Positions 1-12,300 of a DNA stretch of 64,000 nucleotides are shown in pieces (the stretch's first letter is position 1; every line of letters starts with the position of its first letter). The notes under the pieces are model-generated. The model saw only the letters and a program-made list of their open reading frames with translations, did no database searches and was not told where the DNA came from. Made by a program: the position numbers and the translations under genes. Source of the DNA: Blastomyces gilchristii SLH14081 (taxonomy: Eukaryota > Ascomycota > Eurotiomycetes > Onygenales > Ajellomycetaceae); NCBI RefSeq assembly GCF_000003855.2, contig NW_003101679.1, forward strand, positions 124,001-188,000, written 5' to 3'.

Positions 1-41
1 TTCTTTAAGATTTCACAGATATTATACACTCAATGAATGAC

Positions 42-1162
42 ATATCTAACAACAATATGAGAGAACTCTTGAATATGAGTATAGAAGTGATATCACAGTG
101 ACTCTGAGTAATGTTGAAATTACAACAGTAACAGATAACTGATATACATGCAACTCAATAACTTCAATACAAACAGATTCAATAATTAACTTAACAAAGA
201 ACTCATGTGATTTCAACATCTACAGAATTGAATACAGAAGTACTGAAAGAATGCTTAGATACTTTCACATTTTCAATACTTTCGATCTCACTCTCTACTT
301 ATCATGAAGAATGGAAATGCTCACGAAACTGAGTATAGATGAAGATGCCATTGATTTGCTAACTAATCAAGATTAATATATCAATGAATGATTGAAGAAT
401 CACATGAAAGAGAAGTTTCATTCATGAATAAAAGCATATGAATCAGCATTGTGAATATCTGATAATATCATAAGATATCTTGATATTCTGTTTCAAGACA
501 CTGTCATGCAATAGAAGATATTAGATTAATTATAGAGTGTCTGACAGAGAAACACTTCTCTGACAACATTCATTCCTGACTTCAACATCAAGATCTTAGA
601 AGCAGATGATCAATCTTGAGAGAATTGAATGAAGATTAGTATGCTCAAGAAGACATTAACTTTTGAACTCTTATAGACTCTTATAAGTGTAAATGAAGAC
701 TCAACTTATGAAGACTTCTATACACAGCTTCAAACATTGAATGACAGTCTTATCAAGCTCAAGAGTATACAGAACAGTGACAGAAGATGTTACATCTCAG
801 TCACTTATATACCTGCACTGAAGAGAAGTAACAGCAATGATACAGATGTTATGAACTGAATAGATTCAAATGTCTATACAAAAGCAAGAGTTTCTGTCAT
901 TTGAACAGGCTTCTGAGTCCCTGGGATCACTTCTGAGAAAGTCATTGATTGACATCAACATGGAGTATGCATCAACTGTAACTGATTAGATCATATTCCT
1001 TTCAACTGCTGATTAACCTATGTGCCTTCACACTTGAGAGAAAGATCAGTGTCTTCTCATTCAAAGAATGAATCAGTGCCTGTCTGCAACAATCACATTG
1101 CAGTGAAGAAAGATTCAGAAGATAACTATGAGAATACTCTAATGAAACAGGGAAAAGATTAA
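42..1162 (+). pseudogene. Gy4-a gag, with CCHC zinc knuckle
   Basis: This is the decayed capsid/nucleocapsid gene of Gy4-a. Its start is inferred by alignment with Gy4-c, where the ATG is at 62593 on the minus strand; here it reads ATA. A knuckle of the CX2CX4HX4C form lies at 968-1009 (Cys codons at both ends, His in the middle, with one TGA inside at a likely Trp). The frame ends at TAA 1160-1162, just after a GGGAAAA run that is treated separately. There are many internal TGA and TAA codons. The gag assignment rests on position and the knuckle, because the rest of the protein is not conserved enough to recognise by eye. Confidence 0.75.
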
Positions 1163-1188
1163 CTTCTGTTTAAATTCATAAACAGAAG
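1150..1188 (+). other. Gy4-a -1 ribosomal frameshift cassette
   Basis: In the gag frame the codons read CAG GGA AAA GAT TAA, so positions 1150-1156 form the slippery heptamer G GGA AAA. A 6-nt spacer (1157-1162, which includes the gag stop) is followed by an 8-bp perfect hairpin: CTTCTGTT at 1163-1170, a 10-nt loop and AACAGAAG at 1181-1188. After a -1 slip the next codon starts at 1156, which is in frame with the protease beginning near 1225 (69 nt = 23 codons). Gy4-c has the same heptamer, spacer and stem. The arrangement is canonical for gag-pol frameshifting. Its function has not been shown here. Confidence 0.8.
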
Positions 1189-4100
1189 CTTGAAGAGGTC
1201 AGATGATAACAATTTAAAGAGAAAATGATAATGAATGCAATTCTTGTATCTACTGTGATTGATAACATGTATAATATAAAAGCCATGATAGACAGCAGTC
1301 TATGTCACTATACAATGATAAAATCTTCAGTTGTAAGATATCATAATCCTCAGCATATTCTCTTATCAAAATCTCAACTTCTCACAGAATTTGATAATGT
1401 AAAGAAAAATGCATCAGTTATATAATGAAATTAAACATAGATATTGAAGGATATCAACATGAAGATGCCTATGTGAATGAAGTTAATAATCTTAATTATA
1501 ATCTTGTATTAGAACTCATCTAACTATCTGAATAAGATATCTTATTGAATACTTAAAACAGAAGCTTGATATTCTCTAACAATGATAGAATTCATGAAGA
1601 CAATATTCACAAGACTATGAATCTTACACAGATCTCTGTCAACACTTATAAAATGCTCTGAAAAAGAAGTTATTAAAATCACTGACAAAATCATCAACAG
1701 TAAGACTATATATCAATCTATTTCATCAGTCTGACTGATATCAAGAATGCTCTAGAGAAGTTATTCTGTACTATAATAACAGATTCTCATACCAAACTCT
1801 CTCAATAATATCATAAATATCTAGATGTCTTCTGACAAGACAACATTACAAATTTACCCCTCTTACAAGGTTCAGAAATAGATCACAGTATCAAGTTAGA
1901 GAAGTAGAATGATAAGAACTCTGAATCATCATGAGATCCTCTCTATAATATATCTCAAGATAAACTCCTTCTTCTTTGAAAGACACTTAATGATCTGTTG
2001 AATAAGAGATTTGTATGTGTTAGTAACTCTTCTGCTGCACCTTCTATTCTTTTTGCAAAGAAACCAGATAAAGAACTTCAATTCTGTATGAATTATCAAG
2101 ATCTGAACAGATTGACAAAGAAAGAATGTTATTTCTTATCTCTCATCAATGAAACCTTAGCATGTATCAGACAAGCTCAATGATTTATAAAGCTAGATAT
2201 CATCATCATGTTTCATAAGATTTATATTACTGAAGAATATGAATGACTTATCATATTTTGAATATGTTATAATCTCTTTGAATAAGTAGTCACACTCTTT
2301 AAACTAGTCAATACTCTTAGTATATTTCAGAAGTATATCAACTGAGCACTCTGAGACTTTCTTGATGAATTTGTATCTGCTTATCTAGATAACATTCTCA
2401 TCTTCACTGATGAATTCAGAAAGAAATATCAGAAGTATGTATGAAGAGTATTATAATAACTACAAGAACCAGAACTATCAATTGATATTGATAAGTGTGA
2501 TTTCAAAGTTAAGAGTACTAAATACTTAGATTTCATTATAGAAGCTTATAAGAAAATTCAAATGAATTCTGAGAAGATCTCTGTCATTCTTGAATGAGAA
2601 GCTTCATACACTGTGAAAGATGTATAAAGCTTTATTGAATTTACTAACTTCTATCAGTGATTTATATGAAACTTCTCAGATATTGTGAGATCACTTACAA
2701 AGCTCACTAAAAAGAACTCAGTATTTCAATGATCAGTAGACACTGAAGCTGCATTTACACAGATAAAGAAGATATTCATTAACATCTTTCTACTGATAAT
2801 ATTCAATCCTGATCACAAGACAGTCATTAAAGCTGATTTCTCTGACTATATCACAGAAGAAGCTATATTATAATATGATCATGAAGATGTTCTATAATCA
2901 TACATCTTCATGTCTAAGAAACTGAGTTCTGCTGAATGCAATTACAAGATCTATGATAAGAAACTTCGCACAATTATATACTGTCTAGAAGAATGAGACT
3001 CTGAACACTGAAGTGTCTCTGAATTTGAGATAATCATAGATTATAAGATTCTTAAATACTTTACAATAACTTATAAACTCACTAAATAACAGATATAATA
3101 ATCTGAGTTTTTAAGTTACTTTCATTTTATAATACACTACAGCCTTAGCAGTCAGAACTCAATGACAAATGCTCTCTTGTAATGAGAACAAGATATGCTG
3201 TCTGATATGACAGATATGTGCTGAATGAATTGAGAACATCAACTCTTGAATCTGAAGATATTAGTTAATCACAATGAGATCACTGATGACACTATACACA
3301 CTTTACTGATCAGAACATTCTTCAGATCTACACTGAATGAATTGTAATATATAACAGCTCAAACTGATGCACTTCTTCAAGCACTCACTGAAGCAGTATA
3401 TCAAGAAGCATTCTGATTTTTCCCAGAACTATGTATAAGAACTGATATCTCAGAATGTTCAATTCATGATAATAACACTCTATAATTTTGTGAATGATGC
3501 TGAGTCTCTCACTCTCAACTCTTACACATCTGGATAATGCAAGAGATGCATGATTCACATATGACTGATCATTCAGGCTGTGAACAACTGTATAGAATAA
3601 TCTCTTGAGAGTTTTACTGATCTGAAATATTAAACAGCATCAGATGCTTCATCTGAAACTGTAATTAGTGTTCTTTCATTATCTTATTAAAGAACTGTAG
3701 AAAAGATCTACTGAAATCACTCAATATCTCTGATAGAATCTGATAAGATGTAGTGATTGACTTTACTATTAATTTATCTGAGAGTAAGAATTGTAAGAAT
3801 ATTCTGATTATCATTGACTGACTAAGTAATGATGTAATATTAAAATGTTGTAATAAGATGAATACTGAACAAGTTACTGAAGCCTTCTTACAGAGTTTAT
3901 TCTATTAAATGCATGAGTTACTGAGATCTATTATATCAGACTAAGACTGTTAATTCATAAGCATTCTCTGAACAAGAATCTGTCAAGTTCTCAAGATTAT
4001 ACACTGTCTGTCAACTGTCTATCATTTCAAGATCAATAATGTATCAGAATGAACAATTCAGACTGTGAAGAATTATCTTCATAAGTTCTGTAATTACTCA

Positions 4101-4811
4101 TAAGATGATTGATATAATCTTCTTCTACACACAGAGGTCACTATTAATAATTGAGATACTGTTTCAACAGATGTACATCTGTTCTTTCTTATACACAGTT
4201 ATCACATGAAAATGTTAAATCTTCTAGAGATTACACAGTTCACACTGAATCCCTGCAGTTCAATCCAGATCACTGATAATATAGTGACAAAACTCTGAGA
4301 TGTCTATGACTGAGCAGAAGCCTTCATGACAAGTACTAAACAAGATTAAAAAGATTAAGTCAATATCTGACAATATTCTGCAGAGCAGTATAAGATAGAA
4401 GATCTTGTACAATTGAATCTCAAGAAAATACAGACCATATATTCATTCTGTACATTGAACTATTATCATATGAAATACACAGTGACAGAGATTTTAGATA
4501 GTTACAACTACTGTCTTGATACTTGATTAGAAATTCATGATGTATTTCATATGAGCTTGCTCTGTCACACTGTCACTGATCTATTCTCTTCTCAACTGAC
4601 TTCTGACTGACAATCACCAGAGATCATAGAAGAAGATAACAAACTTGAATGAGAGATTGAGAATATTCTTGATGAGAGATTCTGCAGCTGCAGCTGACAA
4701 TATCTTGTAAAATGAGTCAGGTATGATCACCTGACCTGAACTCTGAGTTTCACATTATTCAAAACAGTAATCCTTGACTGATGAGAACTGCTTCTGAAAA
4801 GAAGAGACTAA
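1156..4811 (+). pseudogene. Gy4-a pol: protease, RT, RNase H, integrase, chromodomain
   Basis: This is the decayed polyprotein of Gy4-a. An aspartic protease with an IDS(S/G) active-site motif lies at 1225-1425. Reverse transcriptase fingers and palm (PSILFAKK, MNYQDLNR, a YLDN box near 2380) run from about 1990 to 2520. RNase H, with the ADFSDY motif, lies around 2800-3060, and integrase around 3480-4180. A chromodomain (WEIENILDER, then QYLVKW when TGA is read as Trp) lies at about 4640-4740. The stop codon TAA (4809-4811) directly abuts the 3' LTR, as in Gy4-c. In 2181-3011 the frame has 12 TGA, 6 TAA and no TAG, and reads through without a frameshift. Confidence 0.9.
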
Positions 4812-5119
4812 TGTAGCAGGCTGCAACTGATCAATTATATAGACTAATTTGTTACACTTCACAGATTTCAATCACTTCATTCTCAAATGCATATGCTCTG
4901 ACTCTCAGCCATTCTTGATCACTGATTCTCAGCTGCTACAAATATGTATAGATTCTTCTGCTCTGAAGCTTCACTGCATACATCATCACATACACATATA
5001 AATATTCACTTCAATCACTGATTCTCACACTTTCTCTTTCTTTTCCTTCTCTAACATTTTTCTCTTTGTTATATAAGACCTATATATTATACTGATGTAT
5101 TCGGCGTAGGCCTCTTACA
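4812..5119 (+). repeat. Gy4-a 3' LTR (308 bp)
   Basis: The LTR begins TGTAGCAGG and ends CTCTTACA. It aligns along its length with the 344- and 341-bp LTRs of Gy4-c read in reverse. It contains an AT-rich TATA-like stretch near 4996 and the closing block ending in GGCGTAGGCCTCTTACA. It is shorter and much more AT-rich than the Gy4-c LTRs, which keep dozens of CpG sites. Confidence 0.85.
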
Positions 5120-5592
5120 CTCAGAGTACTCAGTTAATATACTTCTGAAATATACTGAGAGCATTAGTCAGTTCAAAGAGTGTGACTACTCAATTAAAAA
5201 GACTATAATGTGTTTGAAATGCTGTAAGTCATTCATCTTCTTTGATAATATGAATCTTATGAAAGGTGATAATGATATCTAGTTTTGTAAATAATTGAGC
5301 TTATCTGATATGAGCTAGAATTTTATTGATAAGAGATAAAGAATAGTACTTCTTCTTAGTTAATCTGTTCAATTCTCAATAGTTCACACAGAATTGAAGT
5401 TCTTCATCTGATTTCTTTGCAAAGAGAATAGAAGCTGCAGTGGAAGAGTTACTAATATGTATGAATTTCTTATTCAATAGATTATTGGGTGTCTTCTGAA
5501 GAAGAAGAAGTTCATCTTAAGACATATTATAAAGAGAGTCTTATGATGACTCAGAATTCTTATCATTATTCTTTTCTAACTTGATACTGTGA
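5120..5592 (-). mobile_element. Gy4-b: fragment of an older Gy4 element (RT region)
   Basis: This stretch is homologous to 60310-60785 of Gy4-c in the same orientation. Both start near CTCAGAGTACTCAGTT and end near CTTGATACTGTGAT, so this is part of the reverse transcriptase region of a minus-strand Gy4. It is the outermost host sequence visible: Gy4-a is inserted on its left side and LINE-2 on its right. The rest of the copy should continue beyond both insertions, outside the window. It carries many stops and has no coding capacity. Confidence 0.8.
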
Positions 5593-6952
5593 TCAACTGC
5601 TTCATCATGAACTCACTCAATTTTTTGAATAAGACCCCATCAATAGATTCATTGAAAGGCTCTCAATCATATGAGCATCTTGACCTCATCGCCGACCGCA
5701 TACCCCGTGTGGTGGTGGAGTTATCTAGCCAAATGTGAACCAGACATTGTTTGAAACTCCTATGTGAGATTATCCCCTGTTCACCCCTACCACATCACAA
5801 CTGTGGGCCAAATTGCCATTGAAATTGTAAGGTGAAGAGACCTAGTCATATACATCAATCTTCTTGATTTTGAAAGATCTCTAATCTGTAATTATGAAGA
5901 TATCTGAGAAGCAATCTCTGTGAAAATCCTGTTCATCTTTAATATTTCAAAACATCAATGTCAAGTCTCACCCTTGTACTACTCTTTCCAATCTGGCTCA
6001 TTCTCAGTAGAAAAATACAAACAGATATCTCAATAATAATATCAAGTATATAATCAATGAACATATCTGAAGTGTAATCTCTGTGAAAACTTTATCTGTT
6101 TTCAGTGTATCAAGACATCAATATCAAGTCTCACTCTTGTATTATCTCTCTCAATCTGACTCCTCTTCAGCAGAAAAATACAAAAAGATACATTAGTAAC
6201 AGTATTCAATATATAATCAGTGAATAACAAGTTAACAGTATATTAATACCTATAAAATCAGTATATTTCAAGATCTGACTGAGTTTTTAATCTCTGCACA
6301 GTGAGATATATTAAATCTAGTTTTAATATCTCAATATTCAATAGATTCTGCAAGGAATTGAGAACAGCAACACTAGATTTCTATTGAATTTGAGAATTAA
6401 CTCTATATTAATATAATCATTGACAAAGTCTTTTATTTTAAGATATAAATAATGAGTTTCTCTACATCTCACTGACAATATTTATATTATTATATAGAAA
6501 CAGACTTATATTCTCTATAATATTAAGACTGTGAAGAGAGAAAGTCTTGATAGAGAGTATATTATAGTGTATACCTTAGCAGTTTCTCTCTCATTTTTCT
6601 ACAGTAGTTAATGTCAAAAAAAAATTTCTGAGAAATAGTTTTTTACTTCTCTTAAAAAAGTAAGGTGTTTTTCTCTGAGTTTTACACAATATTCTTATAA
6701 AGAATTAAAAACAGCGTTATTTTCTGTTATAATGTCATATTCTTTTAAGTAAGAATTACTTTTTAAGTGACTGAAGAGCTTTTATTAATACTTAATTCTT
6801 TTTTACACTCTTTATTAACTGATTTGAGTTGTATACTTGTTGTGTGAGAAGAATTGAATAATTTAGAATAAAATTGAATAGTTTTAATCAATTTCTCTGT
6901 AAAAAATTAATTTATTTTTTATCAGTTTTTCTCTCAAAAACTGTTATATTAT
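5593..6952 (+). mobile_element. LINE-2, first piece: 5' untranslated region
   Basis: This is the 5' end of a LINE on the plus strand. It matches the reverse complement of 20275-21604 of LINE-1 throughout. It starts at about 5593 (compare the block CATCATGAACTC with CACCACGAACTC in LINE-1). It holds a relatively GC-rich head (5640-5870), two diverged tandem units (next entry) and a T-rich segment running to 6952. Gy1-A then interrupts it, and the LINE resumes at 35532. The short open frames inside it match nothing I recognise. It probably contains the internal RNA polymerase II promoter expected of a LINE, but this is inferred from position only. Confidence 0.85.
5885..6240 (+). repeat. LINE-2 5' UTR tandem monomers (about 160 bp each)
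   Basis: Two successive units share blocks: AATCTCTGTGAAAA-like, AAGACATCAATATCAAGTCTCAC-like and CAGAAAAATACAAA. The last block recurs 163 bp apart (about 6009 and 6172). LINE-1 has the same duplication. The repeat therefore belongs to the LINE family and is not a local event. Confidence 0.75.
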
Positions 6953-7119
6953 TGTGGTTCGGAAGAACGTACGACCGCCGGATAATAACCCGGCCGCTTC
7001 CAAACTTGCTTACGAATGTAACGAGGCCATAGCGGCCATCAATTGATTTAGTGTACAGTATATAAGAAGCCTGCGTACACCTGTAATTGTATGCTGACTT
7101 AAGCGATCTTTGAATCACA
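6953..7119 (+). repeat. Gy1-A 5' LTR
   Basis: The 167-bp LTR starts TGTGGTTC and ends GAATCACA, a near-perfect inverted terminal repeat. A TATA-like TATATAAG lies at 7059-7066. It is rich in CpG and GG/CC compared with the element body next to it. Near-identical copies lie at 35361-35527 (+), 21765-21939 (-) and 29848-30022 (-). A 72-codon minus-strand frame crossing it is only a by-product of LTR sequence that lacks stops. Confidence 0.9.
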
Positions 7120-7509
7120 TCTGATAGCATGTCTAAAAACTAGTGAGAAGTGCAGACTTCTTCAGAGTATGATAATTCTGTCTACAAAGTGATTCATAGT
7201 TATCATGTCAGTGTGGTTCTAAAATGTCTCAAAAGATAGTGTATGAAGAATGATGAGTGAAAGAGTATTCAATTAATGCTGTTTTGCTTGTTGAGGGAAA
7301 ACTTCACACTCAGGTGAATGCCATGTATGCGAACAGATGAGATGTGAGAAAAGAAAGAGAAGTGATGAATCAGATTCAAAGAAGTCTGCTATCTACTCAA
7401 AAGAAGAATAAAAAGAGAGAGGTGATTATCACTGAAGTTGTACAATGATAACAGAAATTATATAATGATATAATGATAGACATTGTATGATCAATGAGAA
7501 ATCACTGAT

Positions 7510-9278
7510 ATAGACATCTTCTCTAGTTAATACAAACACTCTTCTCTGCTATCTGAACTGAAAGATATGCAGAAGCTCTCAGAGGGTTTACTTAAAGTAG
7601 TTAGAAAAGTGACTGAAACTGTGAAACTGAAATTGAAGCTCTGTATGTATATGAGGATTCTAAATGAAATTGAGAGCTTGTATACACAGTGGCAGACTGA
7701 GATATAAGTCAAACAATAATTGACATTTGCTGCAGATCAAGTATTCACTATGAAGAGCTTCATCAATACAATCATCATCATCAATAAGAATAGAGAAAAC
7801 CAGGTCTTAGACCAGTAGTGAGATATTAAATGTTTACACAGATAGATAACTATACTGAACCTGAAGATCTCATCACAATCATTCATAATCTCTTCAGAAG
7901 TATACACATTATCTGAGACTGCTGTGCAGAATGAGAATCTGAGCATGAAATATAGCAAGTCAGAAGATCTGTCAGAGTTATTAAGCTTTAATAGTGACTG
8001 AAAAAATGATTCTGCAATCAGCTGGCTAAGTCAGATGTGATTATATTATTGAATTGAATATAAACTTACAGACAGACAGTCAATGAAATTTCAACAAGTC
8101 TTAAGATCTGCTATATTTCTACATAAAAAAGTAAAGTTATTATAAATAACTGATGAAAAGATGAATCTCACAGACTCAGAATAATATTCATTCTCATAAA
8201 TATGAAATAAGTTTTTCAAATAAATCTTGCACAACTTTAAGAAAGTGAATATATAAGATAAGTGTTATAAATACTTTACTAAGAGTAGATAAGTAAGTAA
8301 TCTTATATTATACTTCACACACTTCAGTTTACACTATCTTACATTAAATGAAGAGCTTTTAATATCTTTCTGTTTATAGATCTTTATTCATAATCTTATA
8401 TCAGAGTTAAGAGTGAAATGAAAATACTTAATCTTACAATCAGACATAGTGAGAGAAGCATATAATATTCTCATTATATAGAAATAAGTGAGTCAATTAT
8501 AACAGAAAATACTGCAACCAAGTATGTCTTAGTAAAGAACAGATAATCAGACTTCTATAATACAAGTCACACATCTGAATGTAGACTGACCGTGTGACCG
8601 TGTCTGAGACCAGGACCAGATTTTTTGATAGTTTCATTACCAATTCGACTGATCCTATTACACGGTTTTAACATTAGATAGTGGTCTCATACTGTTCCAG
8701 TGGGACTTACTGTCTACTCTTGTCACATTTTCCAAATGAGACCATGATTTCCACTTCTCAATTTAAATTATTTTTATTGATTTAAATGACTTTAAATCTC
8801 ATTTGAGCGTTACCAAAAAGCGTTACTTTTTAAAAAATTAAAAATAGTTTAAAAAAAACCTTAAAATGTCTAAAAATAGTAACTTTATGCCAAGAATGGG
8901 ACTAAATGGGACCAAATGGGACCACTTTCTCATTTTTTTCAAGTCATGGTGCCATTTTAAGATCTGATATATAGTCACTTTACATGTTTTTTTGATAGCC
9001 AGTCCCAGCGGGATTCACGCCAAGAAATGTGTGGGACCAGACCAAATGGGATCAAACGTGAAATTCATGGTCCCGGCGGCCAGTCTATCTGAATATAATA
9101 AATCTAGATTTGAATACTATCACTAAAAGCACTGAATTCTCTGAAAAAGAGATTCTCTGAGAGAAAATCTTGATATTATGAATATCAAGCTTGCTTCAAC
9201 TGCAGATGTTAAAATCATGATGCAAAGAATTACACACAGTGTGCACAGTCAAGAGAAGCAAGAGAGTTAAAAAACTAG
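7510..9278 (+). pseudogene. Gy1-A gag, split by MITE-1
   Basis: This is the nucleocapsid/capsid gene of Gy1-A. The start is taken from Gy1-B (ATG at 29421, minus), which corresponds to ATA at 7510 here. It has a CCHC-like knuckle at about 9192-9233 with Cys, Cys and His in place; the fourth Cys is changed to Tyr by a TGC to TAC transition, while Gy1-B keeps that Cys but has lost the first one. The frame ends at TAG 9276-9278. MITE-1 with its TSD interrupts it at 8582-9095. Stops are TGA, TAA and TAG. A role in particle assembly is assumed from the family. Confidence 0.75.
8582..9087 (+). mobile_element. MITE-1: 506-bp non-autonomous hAT element
   Basis: The element has imperfect terminal inverted repeats (TAGACTGACCG at the left, CGGCCAGTCTA at the right) and an 8-bp target duplication, TCTGAATG (8574-8581) and TCTGAATA (9088-9095), differing by one G-to-A change. 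It has no open frame of note. It is exactly as long as MITE-2b (506 bp) and shares both ends with the 38419-63304 hAT transposon, in the same orientation as the transposase. It retains many CpG and CC/GG pairs, so it is less mutated than the gag sequence around it. Confidence 0.9.
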
Positions 9279-9310
9279 CAGAATCAGTGAGCTCAGAGAC
9301 ACTCACTGAT
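9269..9310 (+). other. Gy1-A -1 ribosomal frameshift cassette
   Basis: In the gag frame the codons read TTA AAA AAC TAG, giving the classic heptamer A AAA AAC at 9269-9275 followed at once by the gag stop. After a 7-nt spacer comes a 9-bp perfect hairpin: ATCAGTGAG at 9283-9291, a 10-nt loop and CTCACTGAT at 9302-9310. The -1 frame resumes at 9275 and reaches the protease DT(E) motif near 9515 in frame (240 nt). Gy1-B has the same heptamer and stop; its stem keeps pairing through one G-U wobble. Confidence 0.85.
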
Positions 9311-12300
9311 ATTTCATGAAAAGTCTTCAAAGTGAAAGAGATGTCTGTGTTAGATGATTCTCTGAATTCTATAAATATCAAGAGAAAGCAGGCTTCTGAA
9401 TAGAGTATAGATGAGAATGATGAAGCAGATACTCATCTCAACATCTTGAGATCTGAAATGTTAATGTACAAAGAGCACTTGAATAAGAATTAAGAGATGA
9501 CTGTAAAAGTGTTAGCAGATACAGAAGCTTTGATATAATATATTAATAATTATATAATCTGAAGACTAAAAGAGATTCACTGAGTGAAGAATCTCTGATG
9601 TATAAGATTTTCTGATAACTAATATTTAGTATCATCTGTAAGAGTAAGAGTTCTCTTACACTTCAGAGAATAATCTTACTATATTTGAGTATAAGAGCTA
9701 CAGAACAAGAAATATGATCTTATTCTCTAACTTAATTAATTTCAAAGATTCAATTCACAGATTCAATGATGTATGTACTATATACAGTTAATCAATAACA
9801 AGAAAACAGTTCATACAATTCTATAAACTGATATGAGAAGGACATTTCATGTGTCTGATATAAAAGAGTTAAATCTGCTTATGTATTAATAAGCAAAGAA
9901 AATGATTTATAAGATCTTATCTGAAAGTATTCTGTATGTTATACAGAATCTGAAAGTGGAGAAAACTAAGATAAAGAATATACAGAAGAACAAGTGTATG
10001 AAGAAGCTTTTAAAGAAGTATTAAAAGATCTTCTGAATAGATCTTTCACTGAAATTGCTATCAGAATGAGAATTTATCTATGAGATTAATACAGAGAATA
10101 TGAAATCAGTCAATCAGAATGTGTGCTCTCTGTCACAAATGTATCTTGAAGAACAGAAGTATCAGATTACAGACCTTCTAGAATATAATCTCATATAATT
10201 CTCATCAAGCATGTGAGGCTTTTCAGTTCTATTTGTGAAAAAGACAGATGAAGAGTGATGAATGTGTATTAATTATCAAACACTTAACAAGCTTATGATC
10301 AAGAATGAATATTCACTATTATGAATTCAACAACAGTTGAATACAGTTGAAAATGTCTGATATCTATTGAATATTAATCTTCTCTCAGAATACTGACAGA
10401 TCTGTGTAGATAAACTATCAGTACTATGAACTACATTTAATATATAATAAGAGAAGTTTGAATTTCTGATAATATTATTCAGTCTGATAAATGTGTCTGC
10501 TATCTTACAAATAATGATGAATATAATTCTTTATAAACAGAATTAAATCTCATATCTTGTATATCTGAATAACATTCTAGTCTTCTCAAACTCATATAAT
10601 GAATATATGAAGTATCTCAATGAAGTGCTTACAACTCTGACAGAGTATAAGCTCTATATTAAATTAACAAAGTGTGTGTTTGAAAAAGAAGAGTTAAAGT
10701 TTATAGAATATGTAGTAAGTGATGACTGTATATACTTCATTCTGAAGAAATTGAATATTATAGTGAATTAACTGCAGCTGAGAAATGTATATTATATATA
10801 ACAGTTTCTTAAGTTAGTCTCATATTACTGCAGATTTATCAAGAATTTTATATGAATATTTACATCACTCTCAGATCTCTTAAGAGAAATGAATACTAAT
10901 CTGTGAAAGAAGAAGTTTCAGTCAATTATCTGAAATACTGTATATAAAGAGACTTTTGTCACACTGAGAAAATATACAATCATATTCTCAGTGCTTATTC
11001 AATCAGATTATGATAAATCTTTCTACATTGAAACAGATATATCTGAATAAGTTATTGAAGATACTCTTCTACAGATGAGTAAGAATGACAAGCTGCACTC
11101 AGTGATATATAATCATAGAAAACTATCAGATACTGAGCTCAATTACTCAGTGTATGAAAAGAAATTGCTAGTGATTAAGTATATACTGATGTCATGAGAT
11201 AGATATATTAATAATGAGTATACAATAACAGTGATCACAGATCATGAAAGTCTTATCTATCTATAATTAATAATAAAACCTTTCAAACACTTAGAGTGTT
11301 GAATCTCAGAGTTCTAAGTATACAATCTTAATATTAAATACTAAAAGAGGTTAAATACTGTGATGTCTGATACAATCAGTCACAGACCTGATTTCATAAG
11401 TGAGAATTCCATGAACTAGATATAAGAAAAGTTCATATTAAATACACTGAGAAGATATAAGAAATCAGAATGAGTGAATACAATGATCTCTTACTTAAAG
11501 AATAATAAGATGTTGAATAATAAGTATCTTATAAAAGTAGTAGAAGAGATGCTTTCAAACTTCAAGCTGAGAAAATTGAAAAATGATGTTGTGCTTTACT
11601 GTGATCTAGAATATGCAGAAGCGCTCTATCTAGAATATTTATTTAGATATAACTTGTTGACTCACATACACAAGGAATTCAGTCACTTAGAAAGCTCTGA
11701 ACTCATAAGTATACTCAAATCAAGAGTGTACTGACTAAGCATGACTGAGAATATTCAGATATATGCTTACAAGTGCCTGAATTACCAGATCATGAAAGAA
11801 TCTAAGAAAGAATTAGAACATGGGAAAGTATAATATCAGATGAAATGTATAATACAACTGTTTAAATAATGAAGAGTGAATCTCATAGATATACTACTGT
11901 GAATACTAAATGAAAATTAATGAATAATCACTGCTATTAATTATGCTACTGACTGGTCAGTCATGAAAGCAGTTTCAGAGATGATAGAGAAGGTGATGAT
12001 AAAGTGTCTATATAATAAGATCTATGTTAACTATGAAATACCGCATGAGATTCTAACTGATAACAGTGTAAACCTTGTAGAAGAAGTGATGAGACATTTC
12101 ATAAGTCAGTTATAGATAAGATATTGTAGAACAATGTTATATCATCTGCAGATAAATGAGAAGATGAAACACTTGAATAGAATCTTAAGCAATATACTGA
12201 TGAAATATCTAGTGAGTAAGCTGATGTGATTATGAGATGAATATCTTAGTCAGACACTATTAGTCACATGAATTCAGCAGCATGTAGTCTTTAAGTGTTC

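Larger units (their letters stand above)
1..5119 (+). mobile_element. Gy4-a: Ty3/gypsy chromovirus, 5' LTR outside the window
   Basis: This is a long terminal repeat retrotransposon of the chromodomain gypsy type, read left to right. Its domain order is gag with a CCHC knuckle, protease, reverse transcriptase, RNase H, integrase and chromodomain. It ends at 5119 with a 308-bp 3' LTR. Comparison with the complete copy at 57497-63255 puts the gag start codon at 42 (ATG mutated to ATA) and suggests the 5' LTR lies about 280 bp left of the window. What follows the 3' LTR belongs to another Gy4 copy on the opposite strand, so the element jumped into its own relative. The target duplication would be CTCAG at 5120-5124, but the left copy cannot be seen. 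Confidence 0.9.

Noticed and set aside
1..5119. A genetic code with TGA as Trp, since many frames read well that way
   Set aside because: TGA also stands where relatives have Arg (CGA), and TAA stands at Gln. All fit C-to-T and G-to-A mutation, so decay explains the pattern without recoding.
5885..6240. A CRISPR-like or satellite array
   Set aside because: There are only two diverged units of about 160 bp, without short identical repeats and spacers; they belong to the LINE 5' UTR.
6912..7130. Conserved 60-72 codon frames at 6912-7130 and 35383-35568 as a small gene family
   Set aside because: They are the minus strand of the Gy1 LTR plus flank; similarity reflects the LTR repeat.
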